This document shows, one piece after another, positions 52,537-61,155 of a stretch of 64,000 bases of DNA. Source of the stretch: Gaiellaceae bacterium (lineage in GTDB: Bacteria > Actinomycetota > Thermoleophilia > Gaiellales > Gaiellaceae); contig BPGK01000001.1 of assembly GCA_026002995.1 (NCBI GenBank), forward strand, positions 434,001 through 498,000, written 5' to 3'. Both the position numbers and the translations under genes were made by a program. Numbering within the stretch: the stretch's first letter is position 1; each line of letters opens with the position of its first letter. The notes beneath the pieces were generated by a model. The model made no database searches, was not told the origin of the DNA, and saw nothing but the letters and a program-made list of their open reading frames with translations.

Positions 52537-52537
52537 G

Positions 52538-54115
52538 ATGGGCGAGGTCGTCCGCCTGCCCGAGCAGGACGCGGCCCCGGAGGCAAGACCGGTCCTCGTC
52601 GTCGACCTCGGCGGTCAGTACAGCCAGCTCATCGCCCGCCGCGTGCGCGAGGCGCGCGTCTACTCGGAGCTCGTCAGCCACCGCCTCTCGGCGCGCGAGC
52701 TGGCCGCCCGCCGCCCCGCGGCGATCGTCCTCTCGGGAGGCCCCGCGTCCGTCTACACCGAGGGCGCGCCCGAGGTCGACCCCGAGATCTTCTCGCTCGG
52801 CGTTCCGACGCTCGGCATCTGCTACGGCATGCAGCTCATGGCGCGCGACCTCGGCGGAGTCGTCGAGCGCACGGGCGTCTCGGAGTTCGGGAAGACGGAT
52901 CTCGAGGTGCGCGACTCCGAGCTCTTCCACGACCTCCCGTCCGAGCAGACCGTGTGGATGAGCCATCGCGACTCCGTCACTGCGCCGCCCGCCGGCGCGG
53001 CCGTGACGGCCTCGTCTCCCTCGACCCCGATCGCAGCCTTCGAGGACCGCGGGCGGCGGCTGTACGGGGTGCAGTTCCACCCCGAGGTCGTGCATACCCC
53101 GCACGGGCAGGCGATCCTCGAGAACTTCCTCTACGACGTCGCCGACGCGCCGCCGACGTGGACGCCCGCGGCCGTCATCGAGGAGCAGGTCGAGCGGATT
53201 CGTGCCGTTGTCGGCGCGGAGCGCGTCCTCTGCGCGCTCTCGGGAGGAGTCGACTCCGCCGTCGCGGCCCTGCTCGTGCACAAGGCCGTCGGCGACCAGC
53301 TCACCTGCGTCTTCGTCGACCACGGGCTCCTGCGCGAGAGCGAAGCCGAGCAGGTGGTGGAGACGTTCGCCGGCCACTTCCACGTGCCGCTTGTCCACGT
53401 CCAGGCGCAGGAGCGGTTCCTGTCCCGGCTCGCCGGCGTCTCCGACCCCGAGCAGAAGCGAAAGATCGTCGGCGAGGAGTTCATCCGGGTCTTCGAGGAG
53501 GAGGCGCGGAAGCTCGGCGACGTCCGCTTCCTCGTGCAGGGAACGCTCTACTCGGACGTGATCGAGTCCGGGGGAGCGGAAGACGGGGTCGCGGCGAAGA
53601 TCAAGTCGCACCACAACGTCGGCGGGCTGCCGGCGGACATGCGGATGGAGCTCGTCGAGCCGCTGCGCGCGCTCTTCAAGGACGAGGTCCGCCGCGTCGG
53701 CGAGCAGCTCGGGCTGCCCGAGCGCATGGTCTGGCGGCAGCCGTTCCCGGGCCCCGGCCTCGCCATCCGCATCATCGGTGAGGTGACCGAGGAGCGGCTC
53801 GCGATCCTCCGTCGCGCGGACGCGATCCTGCTCGAGGAGGTGCGGCGCGCCGGTCTCTACCGCGACCTCTGGCAGAGCTTCGCCGTCCTCCCGGCGATCC
53901 GCTCCGTCGGGGTACAGGGAGACGAGCGCACGTACGCCTACCCGGTCGTGATCCGGGCAGTGACCTCGGAGGACGCGATGACCGCCGACTGGGCCCGCCT
54001 GCCGTACGAGCTCCTCGAGACCGTCTCGAGCCGCATCATCAACGAGATCCCGGGCGTCAACCGGGTCGTCTACGACGTCTCCTCGAAGCCGCCGGCGACG
54101 ATCGAGTGGGAGTGA
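52538..54115 (+). CDS. guaA: GMP synthase (glutamine-hydrolysing)
   Basis: 525 residues. Glutaminase half: [31 protein letters not shown] (Cys) and [12 protein letters not shown] (His/Glu). Synthetase half: [15 protein letters not shown] (P-loop SGGVDS), [20 protein letters not shown], and the C-terminal [19 protein letters not shown] dimerisation end. Turns XMP into GMP. An in-frame GTG at 52529 inside guaB is an alternative start. Confidence 0.96.
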   Translation: MGEVVRLPEQDAAPEARPVLVVDLGGQYSQLIARRVREARVYSELVSHRLSARELAARRPAAIVLSGGPASVYTEGAPEVDPEIFSLGVPTLGICYGMQLMARDLGGVVERTGVSEFGKTDLEVRDSELFHDLPSEQTVWMSHRDSVTAPPAGAAVTASSPSTPIAAFEDRGRRLYGVQFHPEVVHTPHGQAILENFLYDVADAPPTWTPAAVIEEQVERIRAVVGAERVLCALSGGVDSAVAALLVHKAVGDQLTCVFVDHGLLRESEAEQVVETFAGHFHVPLVHVQAQERFLSRLAGVSDPEQKRKIVGEEFIRVFEEEARKLGDVRFLVQGTLYSDVIESGGAEDGVAAKIKSHHNVGGLPADMRMELVEPLRALFKDEVRRVGEQLGLPERMVWRQPFPGPGLAIRIIGEVTEERLAILRRADAILLEEVRRAGLYRDLWQSFAVLPAIRSVGVQGDERTYAYPVVIRAVTSEDAMTADWARLPYELLETVSSRIINEIPGVNRVVYDVSSKPPATIEWE

Positions 54116-54129
54116 GCGGGGGGCCGCTC
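54114..54129. terminator. Short hairpin between convergent guaA and acyP
   Basis: GAGCGG (54114-54119), loop GGGG, CCGCTC (54124-54129). A small stem in the 16-base space between two converging genes; possibly bidirectional. No U-runs. Confidence 0.3.
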
Positions 54130-54131
54130 GC

Positions 54132-54404
54132 CTACGTCGAGCGGATCGTGAAGCCTCGGAGCCCTTCCGGGCTCTCTTCGGAGACGGCGACGTGGTCTAC
54201 ACGCGCTCCGGGAGGGCCGGTGCGGCAGACGGCGACGACGCGGTCGACGGCCTCGGGCTCGCCCTCGAGCACGGCTTCGACCGTTCCGTCTCGGTTGTTG
54301 CGAACCCAGCCGGAGACCCCCGCGGCGAGCGCTGCGCGGCGCACCGTGTCACGGAAGTAGACGCCTTGGACGCGGCCGGAGATGACGACGCGACGGCGGA
54401 TCAC
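54132..54404 (-). CDS. acyP: Acylphosphatase
   Basis: 90 residues. VVISGRVQGVYFRDTVRRAA carries the phosphate-binding Arg. VSGWVRNNRDGTVEAVLEG carries the catalytic Asn. Hydrolyses acyl phosphates such as carbamoyl or 1,3-bisphosphoglycerate phosphate. Its GTG overlaps the stop of the thiamine ABC ATPase, making it the last gene of the TPP-controlled operon, an unexpected companion. Confidence 0.92.
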   Translation of the reverse strand: MIRRRVVISGRVQGVYFRDTVRRAALAAGVSGWVRNNRDGTVEAVLEGEPEAVDRVVAVCRTGPPGARVDHVAVSEESPEGLRGFTIRST

Positions 54405-55342
54405 AGCAAAACGATGCCTTTCGGATCGATCTCGACCTCGACGCGATCGCCTGGCCGCGGATGGTCGAGCGCCGTCACTGCGGCGTCGAGCCTCGTGCCG
54501 TCGTCGAGCCGCAGGCGGAGCTGGACGAGCGGCCCCATCCGCCGCGCCGCCTCGACGACGCCCGAGCCGCGCGCGCCGTCGCGCGCAGGTCGCACCCGCA
54601 CCGCTTCCGGGCGCACGAGCCGTCCGTCGCGGACGTTCGAGAGTCCCAGGAACTGCGCGACGTCGGCGTCCGCCGGCCTCGCCCACAGCTCGTCGGGAGC
54701 GCCGACCTGCGCCACCCGCCCGTCTCGGAGTACGACGACCCGATCGCCGAGCGCGAAGGCCTCGCCCTGGTCGTGGGTCACGTACAGGGCGGTGACCTGG
54801 AGCCGGTCGAAGAGGTCGGCGAGATCGTCGAGCAGGCGGTCGCGGAGGCGCCGGTCGAGCGAGCCGAGCGGCTCGTCGAGGAGCAGGACGCGGGGCCGCG
54901 GCGCGAGCGCGCGCGCAAGCGCGACGCGCTGTTGCTCGCCGCCCGAGAGCGTCGAGACCGAGCGTCGCTCGAAGCCCTCGAGGCCGACGAGGGCGAGGAG
55001 CTCGCGTCCGCGGCGCTCGATCTCCTCCGGCGCCGCGCCCTGCATGCGCAGCCCGAAGACGACGTTCCCCCAGACGTCGCGGTGCGGGAAGAGGGCGTGA
55101 TCCTGGAAGACGAGGCCGATGCCGCGCCGGTGCGGCGGGACGCCCGCGAGGTCGACGCCGTCGAGGACGACGCGTCCGCGGTCGGGCCGCTCGAGCCCGG
55201 CGATCACGCGCAGGAGGGTGCTCTTCCCCGAGCCGCTCGGGCCGAGCACCGTGACCACTTCGCCGTGTGCGAGCTCGAGCCAGACGTCGTCGAGGGCTCG
55301 CTTCTCGCCGAACGCGACCGACACTCCCTCGACGCGGAGCAT
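54401..55342 (-). CDS. thiQ: ABC transporter ATP-binding protein, thiamine type
   Basis: 313 residues. Walker A GPSGSGKSTLLRVIAGL, Q-loop VFQDHALFPHRDVWGN, signature LSGGEQQRVALARAL, Walker B VLLLDEPLGSLDRR, and H-loop VTHDQGEAFAL. A C-terminal OB-like (TOBE) extension continues to GIVLL. Starts in a TGATG overlap with the permease. With ThiB and ThiP forms a thiamine/TPP importer; the TPP riboswitch upstream fixes the substrate class. Confidence 0.9.
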   Translation of the reverse strand: MLRVEGVSVAFGEKRALDDVWLELAHGEVVTVLGPSGSGKSTLLRVIAGLERPDRGRVVLDGVDLAGVPPHRRGIGLVFQDHALFPHRDVWGNVVFGLRMQGAAPEEIERRGRELLALVGLEGFERRSVSTLSGGEQQRVALARALAPRPRVLLLDEPLGSLDRRLRDRLLDDLADLFDRLQVTALYVTHDQGEAFALGDRVVVLRDGRVAQVGAPDELWARPADADVAQFLGLSNVRDGRLVRPEAVRVRPARDGARGSGVVEAARRMGPLVQLRLRLDDGTRLDAAVTALDHPRPGDRVEVEIDPKGIVLL

Positions 55343-56952
55343 CAGAGCCACCCGGCTCGGCGCAGGCGCACCCGCTCGACCGCGAGCACGGCGAGGGCGG
55401 TGACCGCCATGAGGACGACGGCGAGGGCATACGCCTGGGCTGCGTTCAGCTCGCCCGGTCGGGAGAGGAAGCGGAAGATCGCGACCGGCAGCGTCGGACG
55501 GTCCGGGCGCGCGAGGAAGACGGTCGCACCGAACTCCCCGAGCGAGATCGCGAAGGCGAGCCCCGCGGCGACCGCGAGCCCGCGACTCACGACCGGCACG
55601 TCGATCTCGCGGCGGACCCGCGAGGGGGAAGCGCCGAGGAGCGCGGCCGCCTCGCGCTGGCGCTCGTCGATCGAGCGCAGCGTCGGCACGACGATGCGGA
55701 CGACGAAGGGGATCGCGACGAGCGCCTGCGCCACCGGCACGATCCAGGGCTCGGCGCGGATGTCGAGGGGCGCGGTGTCGAAGGCGATCACGAAGCCGAG
55801 CCCGAGCATCACCGCGGAGGCGCCGAGCGGGAGCATGAGCAGCCCGTCCACGATGCGCGGCCCTCGCGCGGAGGAGATGGCGAGCGCGGCGAGCCCGCCG
55901 AGGACGACCGCGAGCAGCGTGGCCGAGACGGCGTAGAGGGCCGAGTTCGCGATCGCCTCCCAGGGCGCGACGAGCAGGATTGCGGTTGGGCGCACGAGCT
56001 CGCGGTAGGCGGCGAGGCTGTGGCCGTCTCCGACGGCAAGCGATCGCTCGACGAGCACCGCGAGCGGGAGCCCGAGGAACACGCCGAGTCCTCCCAGGCT
56101 CGCCCAGACGGCGATCCGCTCGCCCGCGGTGCGCGGCCGACGCAGCACGTCCTGCTCGGGCCGCCGCTCGCCGGCAACGCCGAGGCGAGCCTCGAGCCGG
56201 AGCGCGACCCAGACGGCGATCGCGACGAAGGCGAGCTGGACGAGGGCGAGCACGGACGCCGCCCGGAGGTCGTAGACCCGGACCGCCTGGTTGTAGATCT
56301 CGACTTCGAGCGTCGAGTACCGCGGGCCGCCCAGGATGAGCACGACGCCGAACGACGTCAGGGAGAAGAGGAAGACGATCGCCGCCGCCGCCGAGAGCGC
56401 CGGGGCAAGCGTCGGCAGCGTCACCTCCCGCAGGCGGCGCCACAGCCCCGCGCCGAGTGTCGCGGCGGCCTCTCCCATCCGTGGGTCGATCCCTGCCCAG
56501 AAGGTGCCGACGACGAGCACGACGACCGCGACGTTGAAGAACGCGTGCGCGATGAGGATCGGTGCCCACCCTCGCTCGAGCGGCTCCGGGAGGAGGGCCA
56601 GGAACGCGAGCGCGACGACGACGGTCGGCAGGACGAACGGGACGACGACGAACGAGCGAACGAGCCTGCGCCCCCGGAACGCGTACCGGCCCACGACGGC
56701 GGTTGCAGGCAAGGCGACCGCGAAGGTGAGGGCCGTCGACGCGACCGCCTGCCAGACCGTGAACCACACGACCTCGCGCGTGAGCGGGTCGGCGAGCACG
56801 TCGAGCGCGCTCCGCTCGCCCTCGGCGAGCAGCCCGCGCTCGACGATCGCCGCGAGCGGGTAGAGGAAGAACAGCCCGAGGAACGCGAGCGGAAGACCGT
56901 ACGCGAGCGCGCTCCACGCGCGCGCCCTCAGCGGAGGACGATCCGCGTCCAC
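55342..56952 (-). CDS. thiP: ABC transporter permease, fused two-half type (ThiP-like)
   Basis: 536 residues with about twelve membrane helices in two homologous halves. Each half has the EAA loop: EAAATLGAGLWRRLREVTLP and EAAALLGASPSRVRREIDVP. SLGEFGATVFLARPDRPTLP near the end is typical of ThiP/CysT-type permeases. Start is uncertain: GTG 56952 or GTG 56964, both inside the end of thiB. No ATG fits. Confidence 0.88.
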   Translation of the reverse strand: MDADRPPLRARAWSALAYGLPLAFLGLFFLYPLAAIVERGLLAEGERSALDVLADPLTREVVWFTVWQAVASTALTFAVALPATAVVGRYAFRGRRLVRSFVVVPFVLPTVVVALAFLALLPEPLERGWAPILIAHAFFNVAVVVLVVGTFWAGIDPRMGEAAATLGAGLWRRLREVTLPTLAPALSAAAAIVFLFSLTSFGVVLILGGPRYSTLEVEIYNQAVRVYDLRAASVLALVQLAFVAIAVWVALRLEARLGVAGERRPEQDVLRRPRTAGERIAVWASLGGLGVFLGLPLAVLVERSLAVGDGHSLAAYRELVRPTAILLVAPWEAIANSALYAVSATLLAVVLGGLAALAISSARGPRIVDGLLMLPLGASAVMLGLGFVIAFDTAPLDIRAEPWIVPVAQALVAIPFVVRIVVPTLRSIDERQREAAALLGASPSRVRREIDVPVVSRGLAVAAGLAFAISLGEFGATVFLARPDRPTLPVAIFRFLSRPGELNAAQAYALAVVLMAVTALAVLAVERVRLRRAGWL

Positions 56953-58025
56953 TCCCGAACCCACGTCTCCCGATTCGCCTCGACGACCTCCGGGTCGAGC
57001 GACAGCGCCGAGCCTCCGGCGTAGGGGGCGAACTCCGGCGGCACCTCCGCGTTCCGATTGACGGGGAAGACGAACATGTTGAGCGGGATGTCCTCCTGGA
57101 AGCGCTCGGAGAGCATGAAGTCGATCAGCGCTCGCGCGCCCTCCTCGTTCCGTGCGCCGCGGAGGATCCCGGCGAGCTCGATCTGCCGGTAGCAGCCGTC
57201 CTCGATCACCCCGGTCGGAGGGCGCGTCGGCCGCGGCTCGCGGAAGATGATCTCGGCGGGCGGGCTCGAGCGGTAGGAGACGACGATCGGCCGGTTCCCG
57301 CGCGACCCGGACGCCCCCGAGAAGCGCACCGTGTACGCCTCCTCCCAGCCGTCGACGACGAGGACGCCGTTCTCGCGCAGACGCAGCCAGTACCCCTGCC
57401 AGACGCCCTCGCCGTAGCGCGCGACGGTGGCGAGCAGGAAGGCAAGGCCCGGGGTGGAGGTGGCGGGGTTCTCGACCACCGTGAGGTTGCGGTAGCGAGG
57501 CTCGGTCAGGTCGTCCATCGACCGAGGTGGCGCCAGGCCTCGCTCGGCGAACCACTCGAGATCGACGTTGAGGCAGACGTCGCCGTAGTCGATCGGCGTC
57601 ACCCGATGCTCGGGGTCGAGCACCCACTCCTCATCGACGTGCTCGAGCCCTGATGACTCGTACGGGACGAACAGGTCCTCGGCGAGCGCGCGCGCAAGGA
57701 GGTTGTTGTCGATGCCGAACAGGACGTCTCCCTCCGGGTTGCCCGCGGTGAGGAGCGCGCGCGTGACCATCTCGCCCGCGTCCCCGCCGCGGAGGATGCG
57801 CAGCCGGAAGCCGCTCTCGCGCTCGAACGCCCGCTTAACCTCGTCCGAGATCGCGAAGGAGTCGTGCGTCACGAGCACGACCTCGGTCGGTGTCTCCTCG
57901 GCGCTGCCGCAGCCAGCAGTGCCGAGCGCGAGCGCGAGTGTCAGGACGAGGACGAGTGCGAGCGTACGCCTCCCTGGCCTGAACCCACGCGATCCCGGGT
58001 TTTCGAGCACGTCACGATCTCTCAC
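56928..58025 (-). CDS. thiB: Thiamine ABC transporter substrate-binding lipoprotein
   Basis: 365 residues. Lipoprotein signal: Arg-rich start, ALVLVLTLALALG, then the lipobox LGTAGC. The mature part begins EVVLVTHDSFAISDEVKRAF, the ThiB signature, and PIDYGDVCLNVDLEWF is the binding cleft. Captures thiamine at the outer membrane face and delivers it to ThiP. GTG overlaps the TPK stop (GTGA). Confidence 0.92.
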   Translation of the reverse strand: MRDRDVLENPGSRGFRPGRRTLALVLVLTLALALGTAGCGSAEETPTEVVLVTHDSFAISDEVKRAFERESGFRLRILRGGDAGEMVTRALLTAGNPEGDVLFGIDNNLLARALAEDLFVPYESSGLEHVDEEWVLDPEHRVTPIDYGDVCLNVDLEWFAERGLAPPRSMDDLTEPRYRNLTVVENPATSTPGLAFLLATVARYGEGVWQGYWLRLRENGVLVVDGWEEAYTVRFSGASGSRGNRPIVVSYRSSPPAEIIFREPRPTRPPTGVIEDGCYRQIELAGILRGARNEEGARALIDFMLSERFQEDIPLNMFVFPVNRNAEVPPEFAPYAGGSALSLDPEVVEANRETWVREWTRIVLR

Positions 58026-58684
58026 GAAGCATCACCTCCGTCTGGCGGGTCGGGTCGCACGGCGACGAGCACGCCGCGCTCGAGCGAGATCCGGGCCTCG
58101 GTCGCCACGAAGAGGTTCGAGACGCCGCGTGTCGAGCCCGGCTGCAGGGTGTCGCCGCGGAGGGGGTACTCGAGGCCCTCCGTGCGCACCCCCTCCGCGG
58201 GGCCATGCAGCGCGAGCAGAGAGAGCAGCTCGCCCGGGCGGCCCGTGAGCGTTCGCTCCCCGTGGATCACGTGCGCCCGTGCGGAGCCGATCTCCGCGTC
58301 GAGCTCGACGCTCGACCACCGCGGCGAGCCGAGCAGCAGGAGGGCTGCGAGCAGGTGGTCGAGTCGACCCCCGTCTCCGGCGAGCACGAGCACGCGATCC
58401 GGCGAGAGCGAGAGCGCGGTCTCGAGGGCGAGCTCGAGATCGGTCGCGTCCTTCGCTGCCGGGTGTCGCTCGATGCTCGCACCGGCGGCCTCGGCTGCCG
58501 CGAGCGCGTCCGCGGACGCCGAGTCGAAGTCACCGACGGCGACGTCGACCCGAAGGCCGAGGCTCGCCGCATGCTCCAGCCCGCCGTCGGCGGCGACGAC
58601 GCTCGCGTCGAGCGGCACGCCGAGCGCCGCGTCCACGCTGGGCGCGGGCCCTCCTGCGACCACCACGACGAGCTTCTCCGACAC
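58022..58684 (-). CDS. thiN: Thiamine pyrophosphokinase
   Basis: 220 residues. VVVVAGGPAPSVDAA, VAVGDFDSASADALAAA, AAKDATDLELALE and VLVLAGDGGRLDHLLAAL are the TPK motifs. Pyrophosphorylates imported thiamine to TPP. GTG 58684 is chosen because GGAGG ends 5 bases upstream (58694-58690). The in-frame ATG 58702 lies within the riboswitch core (TAATGCCAGCG) and so is not used. Confidence 0.92.
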   Translation of the reverse strand: MSEKLVVVVAGGPAPSVDAALGVPLDASVVAADGGLEHAASLGLRVDVAVGDFDSASADALAAAEAAGASIERHPAAKDATDLELALETALSLSPDRVLVLAGDGGRLDHLLAALLLLGSPRWSSVELDAEIGSARAHVIHGERTLTGRPGELLSLLALHGPAEGVRTEGLEYPLRGDTLQPGSTRGVSNLFVATEARISLERGVLVAVRPDPPDGGDAS

Positions 58685-58694
58685 GCCTTCCTCC

Positions 58695-58775
58695 GCTGGC
58701 ATTACCCAGATCAGGTTCTTCGGGTCGGCGGCGCCTCCAGCCGCCCTCTCAGCCCGGTTGCCCCGAGCTCCCCGT
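58695..58775 (-). promoter_or_regulatory. TPP riboswitch (THI element)
   Basis: On the minus strand GAGCTCGGGGCAAC...GGGCTGAGAGGG (58770-58740) is followed by a GC hairpin insert, ACCCGAAGAACCTGATCTGG and GTAATGCCAGCG (to about 58695). These are the conserved CUGAGA, ACCUGAUCUGG and AAUGCCAGCG blocks of the TPP aptamer. The Shine-Dalgarno of thiN abuts the 3' strand of helix P1, so translational control is likely. Governs thiN-thiB-thiP-thiQ-acyP. Confidence 0.95.
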
Positions 58776-58780
58776 ACGCT
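58775..58780 (+). promoter_or_regulatory. -10 box (TACGCT) of the uracil-DNA-glycosylase-like gene
   Basis: TACGCT, 6 bases before ATG 58787. Confidence 0.5.
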
Positions 58781-58786
58781 GAGCGC

Positions 58787-58792
58787 ATGGTA
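58787..58792 (-). promoter_or_regulatory. Possible -10 box (TACCAT) for the TPP riboswitch RNA
   Basis: Minus-strand TACCAT puts the RNA start near 58780, just ahead of the aptamer. It overlaps the divergent glycosylase start codon. Confidence 0.4.
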
Positions 58793-59476
58793 GCGCCGGA
58801 GCGCATCGTGCGGGAGCTCGCCGAAGCGGAGATTGGGGGAACCTTCAACCAGTACCGGGAGGGAGCACGGGCACCGCTTCTTCGCCGACGGCTCGTCGCG
58901 TACCTCGAGTCGAGACGAGAAGCTCGAATCCTCCTCGTCGGCGAGGCTGCCGGATACCGTGGCGCTCGTGTCTCCGGTATCCCGTTCACCTCGGAGCGCC
59001 AGCTCACGGGGCAGGGGCCTGCCGAGGCGACCGCAACGATCGTCCACCGCGTCCTCGCCGAGCTCGAGCTCGCAGACGACGTCCTGCTCTGGAACGTCGT
59101 CCCGACCCATCCGGGCACCGAGCGCTCGAACCGTGCTCCTACCGGCGCCGAGGTGGAGGCCGGCCGCCGGTACGTCGAGCTCGTGGGCGCGGGCCGTCCC
59201 GTCGTCGCGGTCGGTCGGGTCGCCGAGCATGCTCTCGCCGTGCGCGGCGTTCGGCATCCCTCCCGCGGCGGAGCGGTCGCGTTCCGGGACGGCCTCCGCG
59301 AGCTTCTTGGGGGTCAGGTCTTCCACGTTCCACCGGGGCCCGTGCCGGCGTTCGGCGACCGCGCTCCTCGCGCCCACCGATGTGACGCATCCCACGAGAT
59401 CGGTGACGCGCCGATGCGGCGCTCGAGCTCGCCGAGAGCTATGGCTCCAATGCCGGTTCGGCTCCCTCCTGGTTGA
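58787..59476 (+). CDS. Uracil-DNA glycosylase-like protein with REP-derived C-terminus
   Basis: 229 residues. IGGTFNQYREGARAPLLRRRL, ILLVGEAAGYRGARVSGIPFTSERQLTG, LLWNVVPTHPGT and the motif near RGVRHPSRGG fit the uracil-DNA-glycosylase superfamily (GEAPG-like, N-x-x-P, H-P-S motifs). After GLRELLGG the frame runs into the REP at 59309 and translates a low-complexity tail of about 55 residues (QVFHVPPGPVPAFGDRAPR...). The native end was probably near residue 175. Likely still folded, since the H-P-S motif is intact. Confidence 0.75.
   Translation: MVAPERIVRELAEAEIGGTFNQYREGARAPLLRRRLVAYLESRREARILLVGEAAGYRGARVSGIPFTSERQLTGQGPAEATATIVHRVLAELELADDVLLWNVVPTHPGTERSNRAPTGAEVEAGRRYVELVGAGRPVVAVGRVAEHALAVRGVRHPSRGGAVAFRDGLRELLGGQVFHVPPGPVPAFGDRAPRAHRCDASHEIGDAPMRRSSSPRAMAPMPVRLPPG
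59309..59334 (+). repeat. Single REP within the glycosylase-like gene
   Basis: GGGGTCAGGTCTTCCACGTTCCACC, one base different from the REP at 61105 over 25 bases. It lies in coding sequence, 142 bases before the stop. Confidence 0.8.
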
Positions 59477-60732
59477 ATAGCTCGGTGGACCCTCCAGTCC
59501 GTGCTGTCGGGCGGAACACCCTCCTCCTGAGCCTCTGTCTCGTCACGCTCTCGGGAGTTCTCCAGCTTGCGGTCGCGGTCGCCACGATCACGCTCGTCCT
59601 CGCGACCGGAATCGAGTCGATCCTCGGGCTCGGGCCTGCGATCTTCCTCACGGCCGCCGCGCTCGCGGCGCTTCCGGCCGGGCGGCTCATGGATCGCCAC
59701 GGCCGCGTGCCGGTGATCGCGGGCGGATTTGTCATCGGCATGGTTGGCTGCGCGACGACCGCGCTCGGCTGTGTCCTCGACGCCTGGCCGCTCGTCATCC
59801 TCGGCTTCCTCGGCGTCGGTGCGATGAACGGGAGCGTGCTGCTCGCCCGCACCGCCGTTGCGGACATGTACCCGGAGGAGCGCAAGGCGCGGGCGATCTC
59901 GTACGTCCTCTTCGGCGCGCTCTTCGGCGCAGCGCTCGGGCCCCTCGTCTTCCGGCCGCTGTTCGCCGGGAAGGACCTCGAGCTCGACACGCTCGTTGTC
60001 CCCTGGTTCGCGGCTGCGGCGATGTGTGTCGTCGGGCTTGCGCTCGCTCTCTCGATTCGACCCGACCCGCGGACGATCGCGCTCCAGCTCGAGCGCGAGG
60101 GGCTCGCCGCAGGGGCACCCCCACCCGTCGAGAGGGCCGCGCCACTCGGCCGGATCCTGCGTCGCCCCGGCGTCCCGGCCGCGGTGCTCGCGGCGATCGC
60201 GAGCTTCGCGGTCATGGCCGGCGTGATGAACCTGACGGGCTACATCGTCGTCGGGCACCACCATGCGCAGTCCGACGTCTTCACCGTCATCAGCCTCCAC
60301 ATCGTCGGCATGTTCGGGCTCGTCCTCGTCGTCGGCGAGCTCGTGGATCGGGTCGGGCGCCGTCGTGCGCTCGTCGGCGGGCTCGTCATCATGGCCGTCT
60401 CGACCGTGATGCTCGCTTGGGTCGTGTCGATACCCGGCATGTCGCTCTCCCTGTACCTGCTCGGGCTCGGCTGGAACGTCTCCTACGTCGCCGCGTCGGC
60501 GGAGCTCGTGACGCACGCCGAGCCGGTTGAGCGCGGACGGCTCGTCGGCTTCACCGACCTCGTGGCCGGGCTGACCGCCGCCGCGCTCGCGCTGCTCGGC
60601 GGGGTGGTGTACACGGAGTGGGGCGTCGTCGCGCTTGCGGTCGGCGCAACCGCGGCCGTCGTCGCGCCGGGGCTCGCGATCTTCCTCGGTCGCCGGCGCC
60701 CGGCCGCAGCCGCCGCGGAGCCGGCGAGCTGA
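59473..60732 (+). CDS. Major facilitator superfamily transporter
   Basis: 419 residues with about twelve helices. AGRLMDRHGRVPVIAGGF is the MFS motif A between helices 2 and 3. GELVDRVGRRRALVGGLVI repeats it in the second half. A hydrophilic linker (about residues 195-230) separates the halves. Substrate unknown. TTG 59473 overlaps the upstream stop; GTG 59485 is an equally good start. Confidence 0.88.
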   Translation: MNSSVDPPVRAVGRNTLLLSLCLVTLSGVLQLAVAVATITLVLATGIESILGLGPAIFLTAAALAALPAGRLMDRHGRVPVIAGGFVIGMVGCATTALGCVLDAWPLVILGFLGVGAMNGSVLLARTAVADMYPEERKARAISYVLFGALFGAALGPLVFRPLFAGKDLELDTLVVPWFAAAAMCVVGLALALSIRPDPRTIALQLEREGLAAGAPPPVERAAPLGRILRRPGVPAAVLAAIASFAVMAGVMNLTGYIVVGHHHAQSDVFTVISLHIVGMFGLVLVVGELVDRVGRRRALVGGLVIMAVSTVMLAWVVSIPGMSLSLYLLGLGWNVSYVAASAELVTHAEPVERGRLVGFTDLVAGLTAAALALLGGVVYTEWGVVALAVGATAAVVAPGLAIFLGRRRPAAAAAEPAS

Positions 60733-60747
60733 CCTCCGGACGTCGAG

Positions 60748-61104
60748 TCAATCCCTGTCGATCAGCTCGTGCAACGCCTGCGACGACAGGTCGAGGAACG
60801 GGAGTCGGGGAACCGAGGCGAACGCTCGGTCTCCGGAGATGAAGGCCGTCGCCTCTGCCTCGAGCGCAGCAGCCACCAGCACGGCGTCGAACGCACCCAG
60901 CTCGGGAGACCGCTCGAAGAGCGCGAGCGTGCGCCGATTCGCGCTCGATGCGGAGCTCCTCGACGTCGGGCACGGGGGTCTGCTCGGCTGCGAGGACGGC
61001 TCGAGCGGCCTGGCTCGTCGCGAGTCCGCGGCGGGCACGACCTGATCGATCGCGTCGCGGATCACGGCGGCGACGGAGGTCTTGCGCTCGCGCGCCTCCG
61101 CGCA
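60748..61104 (-). pseudogene. Decayed VapBC-type toxin-antitoxin remnant
   Basis: The first part reads ERKTSVAAVIRDAIDQVVP, like the C-terminal helices of a ribbon-helix-helix or AbrB-type antitoxin. The last 60 residues, LALFERSPELGAFDAVLVAAALE and TAFISGDRAFASVPRLPFLDL, are the C-terminal half of a PIN-domain toxin including two acidic residues. Between them a different frame (VLAAEQTPVPDVEELRIERES) carries more PIN-like sequence, so a frameshift lies near 60930. The PIN N-terminal half with its first Asp is missing. The 5' end abuts the REP at 61105. Confidence 0.55.
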
Positions 61105-61128
61105 GGGGTCAGGTCTTCCATGTTCCAC
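61105..61128 (+). repeat. REP bordering the RAYT gene (left)
   Basis: GGGGTCAGGTCTTCCATGTTCCACC-type unit, inverted relative to the two right-hand copies. It marks the junction with the toxin-antitoxin remnant. Confidence 0.8.
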
Positions 61129-61155
61129 CTACCCCCTTCCCGGGAGCTCCTTCCG

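Noticed and set aside
58684-58702. ATG 58702 as start of thiN
   Set aside because: It is part of the conserved riboswitch sequence; GTG 58684 has an ideal Shine-Dalgarno.
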